DNA of 64,000 nt from Cyrtodaria siliqua (Eukaryota > Mollusca > Bivalvia > Adapedonta > Hiatellidae): NCBI GenBank assembly GCA_037043455.1, contig JAWPHD010001293.1, positions 186,001 through 250,000 of the forward strand, given 5' to 3'. The notes beneath the pieces were generated by a model. The model saw only the letters and a list, made by a program, of their open reading frames with translations. It did no database searches and was not told the origin of the DNA. Positions within the stretch are counted from its first letter, which is position 1. Every line of letters begins with the position of its first letter. This document shows positions 42,710-56,875 of this stretch, piece by piece. The translations under genes and the position numbers were made by a program.

Positions 42710-43510
42710 AAGTCCTCTATAGGTATAACCACGTTATCTTAAAACTACACAATGGATACTTCTCAATTTATTTTTATAGTAACAGGAACCTTGAGCTTTT
42801 TATAGTAACAGGAACCTTGAACTTTGACCAACCGACCTAAATAACAATTGAATGCTTCCTTTCAATGGGCTGCATATTTGTATGAAATTGTGTGCAACCC
42901 ATTTAAACCATACTGTATTTGTTTTGTAGCATGTCCATTTCAGCTACCTGCCAAACTCTGACTTCCAATAACTGGTAATTGTAGTACACCATTTATTCTG
43001 ACGGGTGTTACTTTCAATTAATGATTGCCACCTGTGCTATTACAAACTGAATTTCCAGTGACCATGCTACAAATGTATTGTGCGGAAACTATTTTTTATT
43101 TATAGTAAAAAATTACCTTGAGGCTTGACCTTTTGAAAGAACACCCTGAATAACAATCCTGAGCTTCCTTTCCACAAGCCACACTTTGTGGGGAAGTTTC
43201 CGTGGATTCCTGCAAGGGAAAATCAATTTACTTAGTAGTAATCAATTTCACATGTACACTGGCAATGACATTGCTCTAAAATCAAATTACCTAAATAACA
43301 AACCGAGATTCATTTAAGTGAAGTTTCGTGAAGATTCCTTAAGGGAAGGTGAATTTATTCAGCAGTTATTACGTGGAAACCAATGTTCAATAGCATTAAT
43401 GACCTTGACAGAAACTCAAACTACCTAACTAACAATCCCGAGCTTCCTTTCCACTTTGTGGTGATTTTATTAAAATTCCTTAAGAGAAAGTAATTTTATT
43501 CAGCAGTAAT
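42710..43510 (+). repeat. Degenerate tandem repeat, ~230-bp unit
   Basis: 'accttgagctt', 'aataacaatcctgagcttcc', 'aagattccttaagggaa' and 'tattcagcagt' recur three to four times with strong divergence. Confidence 0.55.
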
Positions 43511-43514
43511 GTCG

Positions 43515-45330
43515 ACTCAAAATAATTTTCGAATATCACAGGATGATCCTAGTGGTTGGGGCTAACTCAGGAAAGAATCAATGACGGTGAATGCATTTAC
43601 ATAAGTTTAATGCAACTTTTAAAATATGATTAATATATATACAATTATCTAAAAAAAACAAGCGAATACACAGATGAAATATGAAAAGAATGTTCTCATG
43701 AACGTTTAAGACGTTCTTAGTATTGTTACAAATACTGAATGTGTCGGCTGATTATATACGACACTAACGTGTTGTTAGAGTTATAACAATGTTGATCTAT
43801 GATCTAGCGCGATAACTGTGATGCGCGAGAGCTCATGAAGATGATGACGAGCGAATCCAATGGGTGATTGTTATCAGATGCCTTCTATAAGGGTTGATGA
43901 CGCGATATGTATGACGATTAACCTCCACTGAGGTTGTGGATAATGTTCCTCCAGTGAGGACTGATAACGGGCCCGCCTCGTGTCCCGGGGGTTGTCGCTA
44001 CTAGAACCTGGCCATGCTGCGCAGGTACGGGGACCGTCTCCACCGCTCCTAACGTTATGCGTGGAAGCTTAGCTCCACTCCGGAAGGCTTATATCCAACC
44101 CTGGATGGCTTATATCCAACTCTGGATGGCTTAGGCTGTAATTATACATACGTTTTAGATGTCGGTTGATAAACATAACCATCTTGCATAATTATCATTA
44201 TCCAAACAAATCATTATTTAATTAATATATGTAAGCTGTACTAATGATGAGTAGCAATGTATACATATTCTACAACGCCATGTATACGCCATGTACGTCG
44301 CTGTTAACCAATGCTCCTAATACATGTAATATACAACGTTATCAAATCCTCGTATATTACACTCACCGACTTATGCATGCACACATGTATGTCAACTAAT
44401 GCCCATATTATACAACGCTATGCATACGCGTCGAACATTTATACTAGTCACTCATCTCATTGTTAACTAATGCACCTAATATACACTGTTATCAATTCAA
44501 TCGTGTCTTACAGTCACTGAGTTATACGCCAACGTTAACTAATGTACCTTTTATACAACGTTATCAAATTAATATTGTTTTACAATTAATGATCAGTTAC
44601 AATAATTACATCTAATAAAATAATTTCAAAATCATATCCTAGTCTCAAGATAATGTTTGAGTAACATCAAAGCTAGCCGGATGTCGTAACCGCCAACCAA
44701 GATGGCGCCGCCCACTGAATACAAATGTACGATAAAAGTTAATCAAATAAATAATGACCACATATTGCCTGTGAATTTCGCCGTCCAACTCCTGCTCCAA
44801 ACAGAGCATCTATCAAGCAATCCCGGCCAGAACTAGAAGACAATGGATTTTATAGCAAACGTTAAGCCAAAACCATTATTTCCCCCGTTCAGTCCGTGAC
44901 ATTCGTGGGTAAATTCGCAGTATTAAAATCTACACTAAAGGACCCTTACACAAGTTTGCCTTTCAAGGGAGATAGACCTATACGTTTACATGCATTAGCA
45001 CAAAACTAAACTTATTAAACGGCCCTTCCGGGCACCCTATTACGGCCACTTAAAATGCGCACGGTTTTCCGTTACCTGAATATATCATGAACATTGTGAA
45101 TTTGGTTCAACTAAACCATGAATTAGGGTGTATTTAACATGTGCTAACAAGAGCTATGTACGACCAATACGCTCTACCCGTGACATTTTGTGACATCGAC
45201 AAGGATCAACATCATGTCATACTGATAACTTTAGAAACAAGAAATCCGCGGATTCACATTTCTCGCCTAATGGGGGAATGACTTAACAAAAAAGGTCAAT
45301 GAAGCTTAAATGAAAGTTTGTTAACATTTT
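43515..45330. other. Non-coding DNA with degenerate tandem repeats
   Basis: 44081-44132 has 'ggatggcttatatccaac' about 2.5 times. 44230-44600 has a degenerate ~110-bp repeat around 'atacaacgttatcaa' and 'gttaactaatg'. A YY1-like 'caagatggcgccgccc' lies at ~44699 with no start of a gene visible after it. 43960-44060 is unusually GC-rich for the window. Confidence 0.4.
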
Positions 45331-45339
45331 AGTAACTAA

Positions 45340-46865
45340 CAAGAAGTCAATGACCTTGAAGCTCTACTGATACGTTTTTGATAGCTAGTTCAATATTCCA
45401 GTGAAGTTTCATGGAAATCTGTTAAGTAGTTTCAGAGGAGTAGTCGCTACACGTTTTTACTATATAACTCTATGTAAACAAAGATGGCCGTGGCAGCCAT
45501 GTTTAATGTTGAATCAAAATAATGTTTTGAATCAACAGGGACCAACATCATGTCATGCTGATCATTTTAGAAAAAGTCCCATATCAAATATCACTAATAG
45601 TTTACAAGAAGAAGTCGCTACACATCTGTTTTTAAAAAATCTATTTTTAGCCGTGGTGGCCATATTGAATTTCCATCCGACCTGATTTTTTTCTAGGATC
45701 AACTAGATATCAAGAGCAAAATTCCTGTGAAGTTTCATGAAAATCCTTGAAGTAGTTTCATAGGAGTATTCGCTACAAGCTTTAACTATGTAACATTATG
45801 TAAACAAAGATGGCCGTTGGCAGCCATGTTTAACGTCGAATCAAAATGGCCAACCTCATGTCAGGCTGATCGTTTAAGAGAAAGTTCAATATCAATATCA
45901 CTTATAGTTTCAGGAAATAGTCGCTACAAATTTATTTATTTTTAATCTATTTTTAGCCGTGGCGACCATCTTGAATTTCCGGCCTGACTAAATTTTGGTA
46001 GTTTCAATTAGATATCAGGATCAACATTCCTGTGAAGTTTCATGAAACTCCTTCAAGTAGTTTCAGAAGAGTGGTCGCTTCAATTTTTTATTATATAACT
46101 CCTATGTAAACAAAGATGGCGACTGGCGGCCATGTTGAAAGTTGAATGAAAATAACTTTTGACAATGATCAACATCTTTCATGCTGATAATTTTAGAAAA
46201 AATCCTATATCAATATCACTTAGTTTTCAAGAAGTCGTCGCTACAAACTTGTATTTTTAGCTGTGGTGGCCATCTTGAATTCGGAAGACCTGAATTTCGG
46301 CTAGGATCAACTAGACATCAAACGCAACATTCCTGTGAAGTTACATGAAAATCCGTCCAGTTGTTTCAGAGGAGTAGTCGCCACAAGTTTTTCCTATATA
46401 AACAAAGATGGCGTCTGACGGCCATGTTTGACATTCAATCAAAATTAACTTTGGGTAGGACCAACTACTAGTCGTGCCAGTAATTTTGGTAAAAGTTTCA
46501 AATCAATATCACTTATGGTTTTTGAGAAGTAGTCGCAACAATGTCACATTTTTAAAATCTATTTTTACCCGTGACAGCCGCCTTGAATTTCCGGCCGACC
46601 TGAATTGTTTGTTAGGATCAACTAGACATCAAGAGCAACATTCCTGTAAAGTTTTATGAACATCCGTCATGAAGTTTCAGAGGAATAGTCGCCACAAGTT
46701 TTTCCTATATAACTGTAAACAAAGATGGCCGCTGGTGGCCATGTTTGACAACCAATCAAAATAAACTTTGGTAAGGACCAACAGCATGTTGTGCTTGTCT
46801 TTTTGGTAAAGGTTTCAAATCAATATCACGTATTATTCTTTTTTAGCCGTGTCTGCCATCTTGAA
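45340..46865 (+). repeat. Mollusc-type repeat H, copy 2
   Basis: About five units of the family at 41200-42670 in the same orientation. Here the terminal 'gacggac' run is replaced by the next repeat family. Confidence 0.8.
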
Positions 46866-47200
46866 TTTAGTATTTTTAACTAATCAAGGGCCATGACTCC
46901 GCCATTACTGGTCTGATCTGGCTGTTTTTTCAACTTGCCCCAGCTATCATAGACATTAAGAATCTGGTTTTAATAAAGTTCGAATAAAAGATGAAGCCAT
47001 ATCGTCTTAACGAGGCAAAATATGGCTTTTTTAACTAGTTCAAGGGCCAGAACTCCGCTTTTACTGGTCCGATTTAGCTGGTTTTCGAATTTGTTTGAAT
47101 TTTCATTGACATTCAAAATCTGGTAAAGTTTGGTAAAGACCAGAATAAAAAAGAAGGCCCTATCGTCTTAGCGAGAAAAACGTTAACGACGGACGACAAC
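46866..47200 (+). repeat. Dispersed repeat I, two units
   Basis: 'caagggccatgactccgcca', 'ggtctgatctggctg' and 'tcgtcttaacgaggcaaaat' are repeated twice ~160 bp apart, ending 'aacgacggacgacaac'. A related copy lies at 51540-51770. Confidence 0.65.
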
Positions 47201-47204
47201 TCGG

Positions 47205-50200
47205 CATCCCATGAACTCTGCTGGCCTTCGTATATATATCTATATAACCATCAACACCAAACAACTTAAAACATACCGAAGGCAGATGCCAGAAATTCCA
47301 CTGCACACACAGACTACGAACTCAGATGGCAAAGTTTCACCACGTTCTAGGCTGAAAGGAACCGCTTTTGTCAACAAAAATAACAGGCTTCACAAACACT
47401 GCTAGGAGGACTGATGAAAGGAGAGAGGATTTGAGTTAATTATCTCACCCTTTATAGACATTAACAGCGCCCCAAAATTCTGAGCTTTGGGTTATATTTC
47501 TAGTCTGACACACAAGAAGTGGATAAAGGAAAATTATAGTTTCCTGTCCAATTGCTGCTATTGCAGTGCACAAGACAAAATACGTACCTGTGCAGATCCA
47601 AATACTTAGAATAACACATTCTACTAATACATGATAAACGTTGAATTTAATTATCCATTAAAACCCGTCATTTATCCCCATGCATTACAAATATCAATCA
47701 ACGATACTGCTCTTCTTTAATCGTGACCAAATTGGGCAATATTAGTGGCACTAACTCCCAAATCATCTTTTGTTTGCTTGACACTTAGCATATACCCTGC
47801 CAGATATAACACATTCAGTACCACGTGACCGCCTGTACTGCATTAACACGCGTCACAGCTTCAGCCAGGTATTCAGCTGTTTACTAAGGGAAAATTTCAA
47901 ATGTTGATAGGATTAAGGGATCGCGGCAACTGATTTAAAGCATAGCGGCTACATTAAGGCATGGCAGTAAGCCACTTTCTGATTCGAAGGCACCACCACG
48001 CCTTATATGCCTGGGGAATGCCTGGGGCTCTCAGAAAATTATTTTAAGAGACAGGCCCAGGGCTTGATGCCTCTGAAAATTGACAGGCCCTGATTTAAAA
48101 TGGACAGGCCCTGATTTAAAATGGAACGGTCCAATACTTTTTTCTTAGTGAAAATGTGTCTTTATTCGCTTTTATAACACACATTTGTTAAGTATATATT
48201 AATCAAACTCAGAACTTCCTCTGACTATATTTTTCCTTTTGCTACCACTTTATGCTCCCTGGTCAGATGACTTATTTACTACTTTGTTTTAAATACATTA
48301 TAATAGAATATTACATAGTAATTTAATACCGATGCAAAGGAGAGTACTAGCGCTTTTGCCAAACAATAATAATCAGAGACGAATTGGTGAAACTGGAGGC
48401 GAACTTGGAGCCAAATTTTTTTAATAAGGTTTTATTAGACTATCAGGGCGTCCTCTGGCTATATTTTTCATTTTGTCACCACTTTCTCCAATTTAAAGAA
48501 TTAGGAGCCTGGACTAGAATTTATTTAAAAGTTGGATTCCAGGAACTCCTTACACATTGATAAAAGAAGGAATTATGCAGGATAATGTAGTTTTATGTAA
48601 ATAATTTTCGATCTCTGTTGTGACAAACTGCCGACACAAAGCCAGGCGAAATATTCAAACTTCTTATTGTTTCAATGTGTGTATAACACATTTTAATTAC
48701 TTTATTGTAAGTGTTTTCATAGTTCACAATACACTTGGGAGTATTTTGTCTTGAGGATCTTGAGATCAAGTAAAACAGATTTTCTTTTTAGACAGGCCCG
48801 ACGGGCTCCTTGCCTGCAAAATGAGACCGGAATAGATTTCAAGGAGCCCCGGGCGTCGGGCTATACTACTTTTCGAGCTGCCCAGCGTATATTTCATGAA
48901 TTGTGTTCTCAACATGCGCATCGCACCTTATGTGCTACATGTGCATCGTATTATCTTTGACTATGTATGACCTGCGACAACACTGACAAATTAATTTCCC
49001 CAATGAGGACCGCCAAACCTACTAGAAAAGGCACCGGGCTGCACAGAAACCATTATCCCCAAGATAGAAGCTGTAATTCTATATGTACACTGGACGAGCA
49101 AAATACATTACTTCATTTCGATATGTGTTACCCAGTGATTCCTATTCGCCAACGGGTAATCTCGCTGTCAATGCCAGTTAAATCGCAATACATAGCCATA
49201 GGCATACATGTAGGACAACTCTCCCGTCGAAAATGTTATGCACTAGCAAGCTCATATGCCATTTCTCAAATGCATTTATCCTTTTCCTTACCAATTTCAC
49301 AGTCGCCACCATAGCTTAATATCACATCTACTTACAATGGCAATCAAGTGAAATCTTCTTCAACACTTCCTCGAATACGACCATACAAACGCACTGCAGC
49401 TTCCAAGACGGCTTCCAACAAACATGACTGACAGATCAAACCCTACTTACTCGACGCATGCGCACTCACACACAAATTACAAAACATAAACAATCTTCAC
49501 AGGTAGCCGAAGTTCTCGTCGCATTACTAAATTTACAACCGTCGCAATAACAGAATATCACATCGACTTACCTTTCATCTCAACTGAATACTTCCTGAAA
49601 CACGACAAAAACAAAGAAATGTATGCTTTTTGTAGTGTCCGAAACCAGGTTTTAACTAATGAATTGAAAGTTAAACAAAAAACAAACAACACAAATTTCA
49701 AAGGTTGTTATATTATTCCAACCTTTGACCCGACACGTATATATAAAACTAATTTGAGGGTTGTCACTTTGCTAGAAGTAAAAATAAATAAACTAGTTAC
49801 GAACACGACGAGTTTTCTGTGTCACATTTTAATGAAACAATAATAGCACTGACCATTTTGTATAGATTGTGCATTATAAAAATGTTAGTTTACTTTATAT
49901 ATTCAATCAAAAATGAGTATCATAAGATGCTAACTGGATGAAATAATAGTTTTTTATATATAGTATACATATATAATGATGCATATAACATGAAGAGTGT
50001 ATTAGAATTAACAAAATCAAGTATTCCTCTTTCTTTGTTTAATATAACTTTTCAATTTTCACCTATTTTAATTTTCTTGGTATCACCTATTTCATAGCAA
50101 ATTTTCCTATCTGATGCGTATAGTTTTGAAGATATGTTTGTATCAAAAAATAGACTAATGCATTGCTGAAAATGAGAATTTTAAAGTGAGACTGCATAAT

Positions 50201-51535
50201 GCCCAAAAATGGACATTTTTGAGGTATATTTTTTGATCGCGACAAAAGTTATGGTTACGGCACATACTCTCACATGTTTTAAATCATAGATTTGAAATCA
50301 GTTGGTAAAAGAATTACTGCAAGAGGGATATAACATGCAAAATGTACAAAAGAACCAAATACTGTGTTTTAGCCGAATATGGTTTACGAACAGCTTTCAA
50401 TCAAACTCTTATACAATGTATTTATTTATGTACATGACAATGACACAATGAAAAATGATCAGGATAATGACCATGCAGGTCAATTGATTTGCCCGGGCTA
50501 TAAACATGACTCAGATAGCGGAAAACCGAATGAAATAAACAAAAATCGCTGATAAGCAGCAAATTTAAGAAACATATTAATTATTAGTAGGACAATATGA
50601 ATATTTACATTATGCTTGGACGCGAATTCATGATCACGCGAATAAATCACAGACCCGGTGATGCGCGAACTTAAAGTCACGCAGAAATAATGTGATTTAC
50701 AGTATTCATGAATAAATATTCATCACTCTGTATTCGTGATATGTATCGTAATCGCCAGCTCTTGTATTCGTTACTGCCATTAGAGTCCGGAAAACATTTA
50801 TATTTCATCGGGCATATCTATGGAGGAAATTCTGGTGGTTTGGTGAACATTTTGCAAGAATGAAGCAAGATACTCATGTCGTAGCGGAGACCAGATGTGA
50901 CCTATATTTCTATATAGAAGATCACAGTAACCTGAAATTTTGCATGATGTTAGATCTATGCATATAAGGAACACAATGGTGGAATTTTGTGAAAATCCTG
51001 CAAGTAATGAAAAAAATATAAATAAATAAATGTTGTACGCACAGACAAACGAATGAATGGATGCACATACACCGGATCGGTAAATAAAATTACCGCATTT
51101 CCGCTATAACAGTAGCACTTGGAAGATATATATATGCAAAATGAAAAGGGGGCAGTCTCTTATTAGTTTTTCCTTTTTTTTTATTAATTTAGGGTTATAT
51201 CAGTACTTAAAAGCAACTATGGCCAGACTGTATACCCCAAACTGAGCCTCAAATGTCATAACACTAAATCTTGTCTTTTTATTTTACAAAGATCGAAAAT
51301 GTATTGAATTTTGAAGATGTTTTGAATTTTTGAATTTTCTAAGAAGGCAAGGTTTCTAAAAAAAAAAGAGGGGGTGCTTTTATTAGGGGAAATATGGTAG
51401 ATGAAAAAAGGTTTTAATAGAATGATGATGAAAATAGTTATGACATTTTATGTTATAGAACTTGGGGCTGAAATTCGACCCCGTCCCTTGCCAAAAGGTT
51501 TTTCCCCTCTTTTATTGAATATAATTCTCCTCAGT
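47205..51535. other. Mostly unassigned non-coding DNA
   Basis: No recognised gene. 48030-48120 has 'gacaggccctgatttaaaat' in tandem. 48790-48870 is a related segment with an inverted pair ('cccgacgggctccttg' against 'caaggagccc' ... 'cgtcggg'). Open frames at 48751-48960 and 48967-49314 lack any domain. An NRF1-like 'gcatgcgc' lies at 49456. 49850-51530 is AT-rich. Confidence 0.35.
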
Positions 51536-51539
51536 CTCT

Positions 51540-51770
51540 AAAAATAGAGGGCCAAGATGGCCCTGAATCCATCATATTAATGAGGCAAAATATAGCATCT
51601 TATACTAAATCAAGGGCCGTTACTCCGCTGTTACAGGTCCGATCTGGTTGTTTTTCGAACTTGTCCGAGCTTTCGTTGATATTAGCAATCAGATAAAGTT
51701 TGGCAAAGATCGGATGAAAAATGAAGGCCCTATAGTCTTAATGAGGCAAAATATAGCATTTGTCCAATAG
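51540..51770 (+). repeat. Dispersed repeat I copy
   Basis: Starts 'agagggccaagatggccctg' and contains 'caagggccgttactccgctg', 'ggtccgatctggttg' and 'tagtcttaatgaggcaaaat', matching 46866-47200. Confidence 0.65.
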
Positions 51771-51814
51771 AGCTAAAAATTAAGATTTAAAAAGAAAGAG
51801 AAAAACAAATGTTT

Positions 51815-51870
51815 ACCTCTAGTGGGATTTGAACCCACAGCTTTTAAGCTTCCCAGTGCAAGAAGTATTT
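51815..51870 (-). repeat. tRNA-like SINE head fragment
   Basis: Minus-strand B-box (reverse complement 'gggttcaaatcc'), without an intact clover-leaf. Confidence 0.4.
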
Positions 51871-52055
51871 CAAAGATTTTTGTATGGTGGCCATCATGGA
51901 TGTCACATTTAACATGTTTTAACAAATTTGAAAAACATTCATATAAGGCCAAATAAAATTATACCTAAGTTTACTGTAATCCGACCGACCCTCTGAAAAC
52001 ACCCCCCGATTCCTTTTTATTTTATTGAAAAAAAAGTAAACAAAAATAAAATAAT

Positions 52056-52087
<32 letters not shown>

Positions 52088-52200
52088 AATTTTAATAACG
52101 TTCATTAGATCTCGGTGGAATTTTCAATTTCGCGGTACGGTTTTGAAAGCGTGTGAATTTCACGGTATAATGTGCACAGAACTGGTATAAAACAGTCAAA

Positions 52201-52926
52201 ATGGCATCTCCCAGTGCTGTTTTGGCTGTACAGTTTAAAAAATGTCAGCACATGGAAGCGCTAATGTTATGGCGTGCACTCTCCATAAAGAATCGATTGT
52301 TGAATTATTTGACAAGTACCACAAACAGGTCGGTAAATGCCCCGAGTTCCAGGCCACCTGTCGTAAGTTTGTTTCTAAAACAGTAATATTAATGTGCATA
52401 TGTTTACTTGCTTCTCAGCACTAAGCATTGGCATCGACTACTACTGCATTATAACTTCTTGAAGAAGTATGCTGTTCCATAATAATTTTCTGAACTCAAC
52501 CTCAATATAGGCTCATAATAACTAACATGAGAAATTTATAAATATTTATTACTTTCTGATGTTAGAGAAGTAATATACATGTAAGTCAACACTTTTACAA
52601 AACTATTCAAATGGTCATTAAACATTTGACATTATAACTTTGAATATTTTTTTTAGCCGTCTGGGAGGCAAGAACTGCTCTTGGTTACATGTATGTCAAC
52701 CGCAGAAGTTGACTACACCTGTGAGTCCCCCATCCTTCCTGACGGTCATATACCGGTATTCAGGAAGAGCATGGAAGTCAAGTCACTCATAACATTTCCA
52801 GGCCCCACTGGAGATCACACTGTATGGAGCTGGACTGATCCCAGCCGACTCATGTACTCATTACTGTTGGAGCTGACCCTATTTCGGACTTGCAGAAAAC
52901 ATTTAAAACTGTTTTACCCCTTGTAA
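52201..52926 (+). CDS. Possible two-exon gene, unknown protein
   Basis: Exon 52201-52362 (ATG in 'gtcaaaATGGca', with a 'ggtataaaac' TATA-like box 17 bp upstream) ends at a perfect 'gtaagttt' donor. Exon 52657-52926 follows a 'tttttttttag'-type acceptor. Both open frames join in phase 0 to give 143 residues ('MASPSAVLAVQFKKCQHMEA' onward; '...SPILPDGHIPVFRKSMEV...'). However, the +1 frame of exon 1 also looks protein-like ('HKESIVELFDKYHKQVGKCP'), so a frameshift at the A6 run near 52239 is possible. No domain is recognised. Confidence 0.35.
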
Positions 52927-53129
52927 TAATTGCAAGTGTTTGGGAAAAGAGCCAGTTGTTACCAGGCCTTTTGGGAAACAATAGAACATACACAATTTCA
53001 TATTGTTATCTATTGTAGTTTTTAAAATACCACATTTTCCCATTCATCAAAGCTCATCGCCACCTTAAATGTAACTTCGCCAAAAAATAAAATAAAAAAA
53101 TAAAATAAAATACCCTATCTTTTCAGCAA

Positions 53130-54995
53130 TGTTACAGTAAACACAGGTATAATTTTATTTGGCCTAAGGATCATCCATGTGAAGTTTGGTCAAATTTGGC
53201 CAAGCTGTTTCTGAGAAGAAGATTTGAAGATTATCCCTATATAAGTCTATGTAAAACATGTGACCCCTGAGGCGGGGTCAAATGTGACCCCAGGTTCACT
53301 ATTTGAACAAGCTTGGTAGAGGACCAGAAGCTTATAGTAAATGCAAAATATTAAACCTCTGGCTCTTGTAGTTTCAGAAGATTTCTTTTTTTAAGTATTT
53401 ACATTTGACACCTGTGGCGGGGCCAAATGTGACCCAAGGGTATCATGGCCTTAGCTTCCCCGTGTACAAGAAGTAATTTAAAGATTTTTCTATTGCGACC
53501 ATCTTGAATACCGTGTTTACCTAATTTTAATAAATTTGAAAAACATTCACCTAAGGATCATCCATGTGAAATTTGGTCAAAATTGACCAAGCTGAGAAGA
53601 TTTTTTAAAAAATATTCCCTATATTATAAGTCTTTGTAAAACATGTGACCTCTGGGGCAGGCCAAATGTGACCACCATTTTCACAGAACCATAATCTTAT
53701 GGTAAATGCAAAATATTAAACCTCTGGCTCTTGTTCTTGAGATTTTTTAAAAAAGTTTTTTCCTAGATACAAGTCTATGTAAAACATGTGACCCCTAGGG
53801 AGGGGCCAAATGTGACCCCAGGATCACCATTTGAACAAACTTGGTAAAGGACCATAAGCTTATAGTAAATGCAAAATATTAAACCTCTAGCGCCAGTGTG
53901 TTTTGGTTGGCTGTTTTTGTAGCCGTTATTGGGCTATATTCCCTGGTGCAATGCCAAAACATTTCTTTTTCCCCCAATTTTGAGACAAAAAACCCAATTG
54001 AAAGGGGAAAACAAACTATAATATACTGAGAACGAAACACTTTTAAATGCGTCTGTTGACAGAAAAGAGTATTAAAGAAACAATTATTAAATGAAAGTTT
54101 TACTGTATTTTTTCCAATTTTATGAAAATCGCGCTGAAATTAACTATCGCTACGGTATGGGTTATGTTCCCAAAGTATAGAAAAAACACTGGGATTTTGT
54201 AGTTTCAGAGAAGAAGATTATTCTTTCCCTATATAAGTCTATGTAAAACTGTGACCCCAGGGACGGGCCTAATTTTACCCCAGGGTCATCATTTGAACAA
54301 ACTTAGTACAGGACCATAATAAGCTGATGCTACATGTACATGTAATACATGAAAGCTCTGCGCTTTATGGTTTCAGAGAAGAATATTTGTTAAGTCTTTT
54401 CCTATATAAGTCTAGTAGGCTAAAAACAAAAATAAGTCTGTTTCTGGTATTTTGCCCCAGAAAATGAGGGTAGGTCGGTAGGATTTTTTTATTTTTAGAA
54501 TTAATCCTTACTATACTAAATTCAAATCAAGAACATCGAAAACATGTTTTCTTGGAACATATTACATAATACGAGTGTTCCACAACACTAATACATGCCT
54601 AAAACATGTTGTGCCCTAAATGGTTTAGGGTCAGGGCCTTAAAAATAGGGTCGGTCGGAAGACCAGAAATAACTTTTTTTTTTGGCCCTATGAAAAACAT
54701 GTACAATCTCAATATACAAACTGGATCCCCAGGGCACGGCCATTTTTGACCCCGGGGCATGGCCATTTTTGACCCGGGGACTTTATTTAAACAAACTTGA
54801 TAGTCTAGGTGTTGGCGAACATTTTAAAAGAAAATCTGTCGAAATCTGTCCAGCAGTTCTTGAGAAGATTTTTTAAGGTTTCAACCATATATGATAATGG
54901 TGGCCATCTTGGATGTCGCGCTGAACTAATTTTAATAAATCTAAAAAGCATTCATCTAAGGATCATACATGTGAAGTTTGGTCAAAATTGATAAA
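53130..54995 (+). repeat. Mollusc-type repeat G, copy 2, with internal insertions
   Basis: The same units as 38565-40430 ('gtgacccc', 'ggggccaaatgtgac', 'aggaccataagcttatag'). Unrelated inserts interrupt it at ~53890-54190 and ~54415-54690 ('agggtaggtcggtagg' ... 'agggtcggtcggaag'). Confidence 0.75.
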
Positions 54996-55299
54996 ATTCT
55001 TAGCATTTATTTATTCTTATTATTTTACATATATTATCAATATAGTCACCAGTTAGTAATATGCAACAACAACTCGCTTTATAATGTTCTTATAATTACA
55101 AAAGCCACAAAAAAAAAGAAAGAAAAAGACATTTAGTGTCACTCAGAGAATGCTCGGATTAGGTATATATATGACTTACGCATACTGAGATGCCAAACTC
55201 TATATACACAATATAAAGTTTAAAACAGTTTTAACCAACTAGACTGAAACCCGAAACTGGAGCGTCGAATTAAAAGTTACCATCTCATTTTTACGCAAG

Positions 55300-55490
55300 T
55301 GGAGCGCTGTGGTCTAGTGGTAGGTGGTCTAGTGGTAGAGAGTTGGTCCCATGATCGTAACGCTGTTGGTTCGATCCCCGCCATTGCCATATGCGGTGTG
55401 TCCCAGAGAAAGACACTTTATCTGCATTTGCTTAGTACTGGTTCTACCCAGGAAGACATCGAGAGTGAATCATATAAGTTCATGGAGCTT
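55300..55490 (+). repeat. tRNA-derived SINE-like element
   Basis: 'gtggtctagtggtag' occurs twice in tandem (A-box region duplicated), then the B-box 'ggttcgatccc' and a body with 'gtgtcccagagaaagacact'. The duplicated A-box rules out a normal tRNA gene. Confidence 0.65.
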
Positions 55491-55499
55491 TCGTTACAA

Positions 55500-56510
55500 T
55501 CGATTTAAAATAAGTAAGTTTAAACTAATTTTTAATACGCATATTCAATTACGGGTGATTTTAAAACCTGTGAATAAACCTTTACTTTTAATTGGCACAT
55601 ATACATTATTATATAACTTGAACACTTGCATAGAGTTTTGATACAAGGTTATGAAGTGTAATTTTACAATTATCTGGTGAGTTAGTTTCATTAAGCAGTT
55701 TTATGATGTGAGGTGAATTTGCCTTTTCTTTGCAAACTCGGGCTAAAAAAGTACTGGAACTAGATTATGAGATATGCCCAGGTTACTGTATTATTTTTGC
55801 TTTTCTCATTTGTACATATGCTTAAATGCTATGTTTGCAGGATTTAAGAGGTGTTTGTGTGTAAGGTGTGGGGGCGTTAGTAATGTGCTGTAACTAATAT
55901 TTCTAGCATAATTTTTCGAATATATGCAATTTAAACTGCTTCTCGGGGCTCGTAGGCTCGAGAATGCAGTATAACTTGCATATGAGAAAAACATGCTATA
56001 AATGTTTTGTACCAGAGCCATTTATTCAAGAACGTGCGTGCAAGAAGTTTTAGGGCGTTGCAGTTTTCAGTATTTAGTAAACATAACAACTCGATCCAAT
56101 CAAGAAATAGCATTATCACGTGGCATGAGCAGGACCCATGTTTTGATTATTACAGCCAACCGCCTTTGTATATTATTGGGCAAGTGCAATGTCAAGGAGT
56201 GCTGTTTTGGTAATGGTATAGTCGTTTTGATTGACAGATTGTGTGTAAAGATTACAACTGTGCACGCGTAAAATTGAGTAGTCAACTGCCGAATATGCCA
56301 TTTATAGCACGGCTGAAATATACCGGCATCTATAGCACGGTTTAGGTGCAGACCTTCAGGTTTATGAAACTTATATCATAAGCAAGAACAAAGGAAAACC
56401 ATTAGAGCTACGGTACAATATGCAATTATGGCCTTTTTCATATTTGGTGAGCATCATGCAGCAATATTCGGATATTAAAACAATTTGCACTTAAGTCCAA
56501 TTTATTTTTA
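55500..56510. other. AT-rich DNA without recognisable genes
   Basis: Several overlapping short open frames on both strands near 55800-56285 show no domain and no splice-supported structure. Confidence 0.35.
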
Positions 56511-56534
56511 GCCAGGAAGTTGGGGTGGGGACAT

Positions 56535-56875
56535 GTTCATGAAGTAAACCAAGGGGGAAAAAGTGTGGCCGGTGCGGGACTCAAACCCGGGACCCCTCGC
56601 TTACAGGGCAAGTGCTCTACCAACTGAGAAAAACAGGCCACCGGGTAACCAATATCACCACACTCATATCCCTTTTAACAGCCACCCCAGTTCTTCCAGA
56701 CCCCCGGTCCCGCATTCACCATGCTAACCCACATTCACCGAATTATCATTGTCAGTGAAATAAACCAAGGGTAAAAACTGCGGCTGGTACGGGACTCAAA
56801 CCGAGGCCCCTCGCTTACAGGGAGAGAGAGTTCTCTACTGTAACCAACTGAGCTAACCTCCCCACCCTCCCCCAC
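56535..56875 (-). repeat. Two adjacent tRNA-derived SINE heads
   Basis: Minus-strand reading gives 'agttggtagagcacttgccc' with the B-box 'gggtttgagtcccg' (56590-56640), and a second, poorer copy at 56780-56850 interrupted by a 'gagagag' insert. Both are followed, on the minus strand, by the same 'ttggtttact/attt' segment, so they arose by local duplication. Confidence 0.65.

Noticed and set aside
54809..54991. 60-aa ORF
   Set aside because: Part of repeat G, present in copies that do not keep the frame.
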